DNA of 64,000 bases from positions 28,149,763 through 28,213,762 of the forward strand of contig CM038710.1 of assembly GCA_021613375.1 (NCBI GenBank). The letters are read 5' to 3'. The translations under genes and the position numbers were made by a program. A model generated the notes under the pieces. It searched no databases. It worked only from the letters and a program-made list of their open reading frames with translations, and was not told the origin of the DNA. Every line of letters begins with the position of its first letter. Position 1 is the stretch's first letter. Shown here one piece after another: positions 56,901-64,000 of this stretch. Source of the stretch: Megaleporinus macrocephalus (Eukaryota > Chordata > Actinopteri > Characiformes > Anostomidae).

Positions 56901-57348
56901 TACAAACGTCTAGAAATCAGTTCTATTGACTAGATTCAAGAGGTTTGTTTGCTGCATATCTGCCGATGCTGATTTACAAACATATCTGAAGTGTAGAAAC
57001 TGGGACTAGATCCGTCTGGATTAGCAGCATGGAGACATAAAACATGAATTTCTAGGGTTATAGCAGCTCAACATCACCTAAACATGTTGCTCGTACAGGG
57101 TGAGAGTGCATACATCATCAAATATCAGTCAGAAATATTGGTCAAATCTAAACATCTGCTCTATATTGGCACATGCTATGTTCATTAATGAGTATTGACG
57201 AGTAAATCAATTGTAGACTATATGTTACTTTCCTTGTTTAGAAATTTGGATACAACAGCAACATATTATGCACATTAGGAAAAAAGTCCTTACCAGAATT
57301 TAAGATGATCCCACTGTCTGAGTCGCTGATCTCTTCCTTGCACTCCAT
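50966..57348 (-). CDS. inava: INAVA-like protein (innate immunity activator, C1orf106 family)
   Basis: Human INAVA binds cytohesins through its N-terminal CUPID domain and acts in epithelial junctions and NOD2/RIPK2 signalling. Minus-strand exons: 57348-57294, 56613-56480, 55347-55225, 54929-54698, 54360-54307, 54225-53997, 53476-53321, 53197-52498, 51058-50966; phases close over 591 residues. The start MECKEEISDSDSGIIL matches human MESKDEVSDTDSGIIL. The CUPID region (~20-165) includes PQIRRRIGAAFKLD and YEAARRLSLEEHIS. YERTPIQNSPWRESSLDQPY matches human ERAPVQNSPWKETSLDHPY, VRAPSLKEYP matches VRTPSLKDSP, and the end EIVSQV matches EIISQV. The exon ending at 54698 uses a GC donor (GAG|GCAAGT), the only choice that keeps frame. 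FRMD4A/B and CCDC120 share the domain, but the C-terminal matches favour INAVA. Confidence 0.9.
51287..52209. mobile_element. Decayed Tc1/mariner-like transposon in INAVA-like intron 8
   Basis: The ends are inverted repeats of ~55 bp: left TACTGTGCAAAAGTCAGAGA, right complement TACTGTGCAAAAGCCAAAGA, both continuing to a shared CCAGTCAAAA. A remnant near 51935-51985 translates as SPDLSVTECVWDYL, matching the SPDLNPIE-like motif of Tc1 transposases. The ORF is otherwise broken. A MITE copy is nested inside. Confidence 0.75.
51651..51898. mobile_element. MITE family copy nested in the Tc1-like relic
   Basis: Carries GGTGGCTGTCCAAAAAAGTA at the left, TTTTTTGGGCAGCAACCA at the right, and the internal family motifs TTTTGGAGCATTTCTATTGG and GTAAAGGACAGCTG. 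It splits the Tc1-like sequence, so it is the younger insertion. Confidence 0.65.
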
Positions 57349-58230
57349 ATTCGTGTTGTGCCTCCGCTCCAGGTGGAAAAAGCTGCAGTTCCAGCGTCTC
57401 TGTTGGTGTGAAGCACAATATGAGATCTTTCTTTTGTTTTTATCTGGCACCTCTCCTTCCCAGAGCTGATCCACCACTTAATATTTGTCAACCAAATCAG
57501 TGTCATGTGATATGCAAAACTTGGCCTGCTGAGGCAAATACTGAAGCCTCGCTCCTGACTCCTCAGCATCAGCCCTCCAAGTGAGGCCAAAGAAAACGCA
57601 ACTGGTCTCTTTTGAGTCCACTGACACACCCCCACCGCCCGACTGCTTTAATGTCTCGCGGCACAATAGAAGCATGCCCCGTGGCTGACCGTGCACATGT
57701 GCTCTTTATTCTCCATGCAGCGCCATGGTGACCCGGCGTGTGTGTGTGCGCACACTTATGCGCAGACGGAGTGTGTGAGGGAACGTGCTTGGGAAACTAG
57801 ATGCTCCAAAAGAAAACAGATGGCCGAGGGGACGCTCCCCCAACCACAGCCTGCACCTGTTCCTCTCTGACCCCTCCCAGAAAAACTTCCTTTCAGTGTC
57901 TCCATGCAGCCTCTAAAGTAGAACAATGTGTCAGCTCTGACTCTGCCTCAGGCTAGAGCTGCTACTGTTCCTACTACAGCATCTCTTATTTCAAAGAGTC
58001 AGACATGCTTCTGATAATAAGCTTTACTTTACCACTTAAAGGGGAATTCTATTGACTGCACTGATCACGGAGATGTAAGTCAGAGTGTAAGGGGAGTGGT
58101 TTGATGTGCAATAGCTCACTGCAGACTTAACTGGAATTGGTGGTGACAGGAACCAGGTGGTCACCACACAAATATAGACATTTTATTTGCTATCCAAGTC
58201 AACCTGTGAAACTACACGTCCTCTGAGATT

Positions 58231-58455
58231 TACATTGTCGCAAGGAAAAACATGCATCTCCATTTCCTCTGTTGTTTAGTTAATCATTTGAGCCCAACAT
58301 ATGTCCTTTACATTGTGTCTTGATGAATAGACCAACATAAATGCTCCAAAACAGCTTGGAACTAGCATTAATAATATTAATTACATAATAACATTAATAA
58401 ATTTCATCTTCTCCTGAAAAGTTTCCATTTTGTTTTTCTTTGGATAGTGATGATA
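58231..58455. mobile_element. MITE family copy
   Basis: Contains CATTGTCGCAAGGAAAAAC at the left, CTTTACATTGTGTCTTGATG and ATAAATGCTCCAAAA inside, and TTTTTCTTTGGATAGTGATG at the right, collinear with 37674-37924. Confidence 0.6.
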
Positions 58456-58951
58456 CAACATTAGTTAATTATAGCAAAATAGTACTACATCCCAAAAAGA
58501 GCTATTTTTCCTTACACCGCCCTGCGTGTACTTTTCCACCACCAGATTTCAAAAATCTCTTTTAGGTCAGGCAGTGATTCAGGCATCAGACAGTGCACCC
58601 AGGACCATTTTGTGTTGTGTGTGTTTGGAAAGATCCTTGTCAATGACGTCCGGTTCCTATCACCACCACCAACTCTCAGCAGCTCCTATTACATTTAAAT
58701 CTTAACAATTTCATTGTGGAGAAATTTTGGAAATAAGGAAATACAAATATTCAAAAGGGACTATTGTTATGGAGTTTAGATCTTAGGGCTGAGAAATGAA
58801 CATCTATGGGGTTGTAGAGGAAAGAGAAACATTGTTGACCTAATTCTGTAATGGGTCGTATACCTGTTCCTGTAAGGGAAGAGTTTGTTTGATCAATATG
58901 ACCCACTTTGAACCTCTCTGAGCACTGTACAGTAGTAGGTTCGGGCAGTCT

Positions 58952-59080
<129 letters not shown>

Positions 59081-59154
59081 ATGTTACCTCCTAAATAGTT
59101 AACAGTTGGCTAATCTTGTAGCTCCATTTCCCCCCTAAATTTTATTCTTAAATA

Positions 59155-59265
59155 AAATTAGACCAATAGAAATGCTCCAATATCACTAATTTGCATTAAA
59201 CATTTATAAAGGTTTTGCCTTCTCTTTAAAAGGTACTACTTTGGAGAGTTTCTTGTTGTTTGAAA
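59155..59265. mobile_element. MITE family fragment
   Basis: Only the right half is recognisable: GACCAATAGAAATGCTCCAA and ACTTTGGAGAGTTTCTTGTT. Confidence 0.45.
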
Positions 59266-62200
59266 TATTACACATTTTATATCTTATATTTCACCTGTTA
59301 AAAGTATTGTGTAAACCTAAGAGAAACTCAATATCATGATTCATACAATGCATCATTATATATATTATCATAATAATACGTAAGAATATTGATGTGTTTG
59401 CCATGTTGCCCACTTACACAGATTTAACCCCTTAAACTCTTAGTCAACTTCATCTTCCCTCCTCTCATAACAACATAGTGGTAGTCTTACAATGACTAAC
59501 TGAATAAAGGTCTTCAGATTACGGGGTCAGCATGTATGAAAGTCGAATCTGTTTTAGTTTTCAGCATTTAACCCAAACTCTCACATGTCTGACCTAACCC
59601 ACTCAAAAACACTCAGACAGATAACAAAGAATCTTTTCATATCCCGACCATGATTCTACTCTCAGTCTCATGACAGGTCAGCGCAGCTACGAAAAGCGTC
59701 CTAGACCACACAGAAACAAGTTTGAAACTGTCTCCATTTCCTGAACAAAAACTGAGGAGGGGTTGACGGTACCATCCCCCTGAGACCAGATATTCTGCTC
59801 AGGGTTTATTTTGTCTGTGGATCATTATCACAGCCTCTTCCTGGATGGCGTCGAGCTCTGTTAATATGAGCACGTTTGACAGGATGCTGCTGTGAACTCC
59901 CTGATGGCTTCCTACCCACTCAGGCCTGTAACTTGTGGAGACAGATGCAGGCTTTGCAAAAGAAATCGACTCAACATGGACCGGCCTGTCCTATTATGTA
60001 CTCTGAGTCCGAAAGCACCCCAACAAAGGCCCTGTATCAACACAGCAATGTGGCCAATTTGCTGAGAGGACACTATCTGCTGATAGCATACGCCTCAGCC
60101 TCCTGAGAATGCAGAGTATACAATTCTCTCTCACACACTCTCTCTCACACACTGTCTCTCTCTCTCGCTCTCTCTCTCTGTGCGACAACTTGCTTTTGTA
60201 GATTTTTAGGACAAAAACGTCCCAGATTTGTATGCAAAACAGGGAAAAACAGGGTTAACCATTAAAATGTTCCTGACTCTGTGAAGTGCTTTTCTACAAA
60301 AGCTACATGTTTTGATTTTCTTTAAACTGAAAGAGAAACACAGATTTCTTTTTGGTTACTGACATGACAGCTGAGGTCACAGTTGCAGTGTTATGACATG
60401 TAAGTAAGCAGCTCCTTTTTATAAAAGAATCTGCTAAAAGCCCCTGATTAGCCTAGTAAAAGGAAACGTGTGCTGCTTCGCAATGGCGGCGTGAAATAGG
60501 TCACCGAAACAAAGTATGCCTTATTCAAAGCACTGCAACCTCTGAAAAATTCAGAGATGCTTTATAGCAGACAAACCCCGCATTCTCACTTCACTCCACC
60601 CTCAGAACAAGACTCCGTCTAGACTACAAAGCTAATTGCACCGAAGGAGCACACAGGACATAGCTGGACTGACAGTGATCTGCTCATCAGAGAAAGAAAA
60701 AAAAAAGAAACACTGTAGCGCACTGATCCACCCATCCTCGCAGCGCACTGAAGCATGGCAATGAGGCATCACCGGAAAAGGGTGCTTCTGGAGTCAGCAA
60801 TTACCAAGTGCAAGCGCAGACGTCTTCTCTTCCCGGCTTCCCCACCACCCTTTGCAGCGAGCTGCGATCTTTTGGAACTCCTCCAAAGCCGTATTCGTTA
60901 CCGCCTGCGGCTGAGCCTTGGAATTCCCAAAGCGGGCCAAACCTCGGAAACTCTGAGGGGAGACTTGAACCGGACCCAGAATGGATGTACAGCCTGTAAT
61001 TAAAGGGGTGCTGAATGGCGTAGATGCTGATGTTATGGGAGAGGCCAAACGACTTTACAGTATGACTCTTTCTGCGTCTGGTAGAAAGACCAGAAATGAT
61101 CCATAACCCAAAAAATGGAACCCAAAAGGTGGAAGAGGGAAACGTATAGTGGCATCGCAAAGCTGATAAAAGGTCATGGCTGGGGTGGATGACCAGGCAT
61201 ATATCTTGATCTTTGAGGAAACTATCAAGATGCACCATATCCATTATGATATTTGGGTTTTTAAAGTTTCAATATGTCAGAACAGGCCGAACAGAACCTG
61301 TAGTGCCACATTATATATCATAACATTATCAAATATAGTTGTTTTTAACAAACGCACAATACGATATGATCACAATACAATATTACTGATTTTAAAAATG
61401 CTGCAACTATACGTAAATGTTGCTTTTAATTTGCTAATACATGCCAAGTACTGCGGTAACACAGCAAGCTATATACTGCTACTTTTTTCAGCTGCCAATT
61501 TTGTCTGAAAAGAAAATCTTTGTCAACGGCTTATCAGTTTTCAATCTGTTCTCACTTCCATTTTTTGGCCGCAAAACATGACTGTGAAGCAGACAGACTG
61601 ACATAAAACTATACCTTAAATGTATATAATACAGTATCACTACTGGGCATCTATGTATCAATACAACATTATTGCACAAAATATTGTGATTTCATGCCAG
61701 ACTAATACTAATTATGGTCTTCTGTCATAATGTGATATAATTCACGAGAATATTAATAAATATTGTCTTTGGTAAAACAATTATTGGTATGTCTCCCTGT
61801 GATACCCACATTTTAGGCCATCATTTAGGCTAAAATGAAAGTCCACTGTTCATCTACAGATAGCTACAGCTGTCTGTCTGTCACTCAGCCTTTTCCTAAT
61901 GTTAAAAATCTGCCAAGTCATTAACATGACTGAATCACTAGTGAGCCTTTGTCCACTGCACTCAACTTCAGTCCCTGTTAAAATACTTAACATGTACTGC
62001 ATTGATTTACATACTGCAAAGTGGCTGTGCACAAAAGATCAACAAGCCTGTGCTGACCCACCAAACAAACCAGGCTGATGAATCTATTTGGCACAGAGAA
62101 ATAACCAAGCTGTGCTGTTCCACACCCATGTAGGACTGGCTAGCACTCAAATAGACAGGAACCGGTCCAGCACCATCAACCACTGCATAGCTGTGCGTTG

Positions 62201-63649
62201 CAATAACACATGTACATGCATGATCCTGAAGTTTATTACTAATAGATCTGAAGTGAGAAACCCATCACACAGACTGGTATGGAAAGCTACTGATGCTGAA
62301 CATCAAGCGTGGCCTGCGTCCACACCCACTCGGGATTCTCAAAGCCCACCCTGGCCGTACCTTTCACAGCGTCCACTTGGCGATCCGTCTGACAGTGAGT
62401 TCGACTGAGCTGCTGCTCTTTAATCCATCCCCTCACATCAGCACATGCCAGGTTATTCCAACGCGCTGTCCCGCTGCTGAACGCCGCTGGATGTGAGTGA
62501 GGGGCGTCCCCACACCGGACAGCTGCCTCTGGATCGTACCATTCCACTGTTACACGGTGGGGGTGGGGGCGTTTAGCGTGTGCTAATACAAAATAAAGGA
62601 ATGTTCCAACGTTTCAGAAAACTAGGCAGCTTTTAGTGACTACACACTGCAACTGCTATTAATGACAGTAAAATTATGTATATATCTTAATTAGTCCAAA
62701 GTGGGGGAAAGGCCAATACACCCCCCCCCTCTTTATCGTCATATCTCCGAGCTGCAGGCTTTGTGGCTGCAGTCAGATCTGGGAGAGTTTGAATAGAGGC
62801 AGCGGGAGAAAGCCGAGACAAAAACAGAGTTAAACAAGAGACGAGTGCCTGAGACAGCTGGTCAATGGTTCACTTGACTTGATGAATGGCGTCTACAATA
62901 ACACAATGAAGTAACTTTATTGTTGTGTTTGCCCTCAGAGCCAGTTCCCTTTAAACGCTGCCGGGGATGATGAACGCCAAACCTGCTGCATTTTATGTCC
63001 CGAAACTTCGTTGTTGTTGTTGTTTTCTTGCAGACTAGCTAACTGGGCGATTTAGATTCCCGTTTCCCGCCCATGTGCCCTCAAGACCCCCTTTGTTTCT
63101 CCTCTGCTGGGCGGAGGAATGGTGGCCGGGTCGCTCGCCCGGCAGATGGTCAGCTTTCTTTCCCCGTGCCGCTCCCTGCATGTAAAGATGAGCTAATTAA
63201 ACCGGCCTTTATTTCCATGTGAAAGGCAGGAGGGAGTCCGCGGGGATCTGCAGTAATGCGGGCTTTTAGAGAAGCCACCTGTGAATGCACAGACAGCACC
63301 ACCAAACACGGCCTCGAGTTCGTCAGTATATAGCCAGTTTAGTGCAGAACCCTATCATTCCCCTCACCATGAACTGAAAGTTTGATGTTAAGTTGTTGAT
63401 ACCAAGTTTTAAGACTTAGGCTACCGTTTATACTTCTCTGGGTTGTATGAAAAATAAGCTGTAAAAATAGCCTGTTTTCCATTCACTGTTTGTGTGACGT
63501 CACACAATTCCAGCTCATTTACATATATCCACCTGTTTTGCCAAATCTTTAGTTAAGGCCCGCCCATTTATACTTAAGTTGTAAGCAGTGTTTCACCCTG
63601 GGCTGCCTTCTGAAATGAGGCTCAGTCAGAACATGTAATGTGAAATTTA

Positions 63650-63902
63650 TATATCGTCGCTGTCCAATGAAAAACGGGTGTCTCCAAAATGCCAACTTTA
63701 CAAGAAAGGCCAAAAACTGTCTTCACTTTCGATGGAAGTTAATGGAACCAGAATTTTTTCTAAGCTATTTTGGAGCATTTTTATTGGTCCATTCATCATG
63801 AAATTTTCCCACAATGTAAATGACAGCTGCTGCATTAAACTGATGTAGAAAAATAGAAATTGATAAAAAAGATTTATGTTTTTTATTGGACAGCAACGAT
63901 AT
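63650..63902. mobile_element. MITE family copy with clear terminal inverted repeats
   Basis: Left end TATCGTCGCTGTCCAATGAA; complement of right end TATCGTTGCTGTCCAATAAA. The interior is in the opposite orientation to the copy at 37674 (TTTTGGAGCATTTTTATTGG, GTAAATGACAGCTG). It is the best-preserved member in the window. Confidence 0.75.
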
Positions 63903-64000
63903 GCCTTGTGTCTCAGGGACTCTACTAGGACTGTGGCCAGACTTTGTCAGTTCAACAGGATGGCGCTTGCTCTTTAGGGTCCCACTGCTGGCGAGCATGG

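Noticed and set aside
60755..61244. Candidate small genes upstream of the INAVA-like gene
   Set aside because: Overlapping frames on both strands with no recognisable product or splice context; kept only as a low-interest observation.
62088..62547. Plus- and minus-strand ORFs near 62.3 kb
   Set aside because: Unrelated to known proteins, mutually overlapping, no splice or start context.

Overview
The window is nuclear DNA from a ray-finned fish, very probably a teleost. It holds intron-rich vertebrate genes, fish-type transposons (an L2-clade LINE, hAT- and Tc1-like DNA elements, Ty3/Gypsy-like LTRs) and abundant microsatellites. The run ppard, fance, rpl10a matches human chromosome 6p21, with a makorin gene between ppard and fance, an arrangement I recall from fish. 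The species cannot be fixed from the sequence.

Layout. 1-1901: 3' end of an LTR retrotransposon with GC-rich tandem repeats. 1902-6050: intergenic, with a 44-bp minisatellite of about 20 copies at 4961-5836. 6050-16827: ppard (+), with a probable noncoding first exon near 6549 and coding exons at 12844-16827. 20306-23310: a makorin RING/zinc-finger gene (+). 24527-30917: fance (+). 31791-33907: rpl10a (+), whose third intron holds a candidate H/ACA snoRNA. 35436-50043: an IRAG/Jaw1-family tail-anchored coiled-coil gene (+), whose introns carry a hAT element with intact target-site duplication, a tandem duplication with exon fragments, a solo LTR and an L2 LINE with an uninterrupted 1002-codon ORF. 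50966-57348: an INAVA (C1orf106)-like gene (-), convergent with the previous one. 57349-64000: no convincing gene, only repeats and two GC-richer blocks that could be conserved noncoding DNA.

All six host genes were rebuilt exon by exon. In each, exon phases close without a frameshift or internal stop, giving 530 (PPARdelta), 413 (makorin), 514 (FANCE), 216 (RPL10A), 432 (IRAG-like) and 591 (INAVA-like) residues. The genes are not an operon. They are a syntenic group with unrelated jobs: lipid-sensing transcription, ubiquitin ligation or RNA binding, interstrand-crosslink repair, the large ribosomal subunit, ER/nuclear-envelope calcium signalling, and junction or innate immune signalling.

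I found no wholly new multi-gene system. The most notable observations are the snoRNA candidate, the IRAG intron duplication that creates a chimeric pseudo-exon with both splice sites, an Asn in place of a ligand-contacting His in PPARdelta, two GC-AG introns in neighbouring genes, a splice acceptor made of a long CT microsatellite, and the intact LINE.
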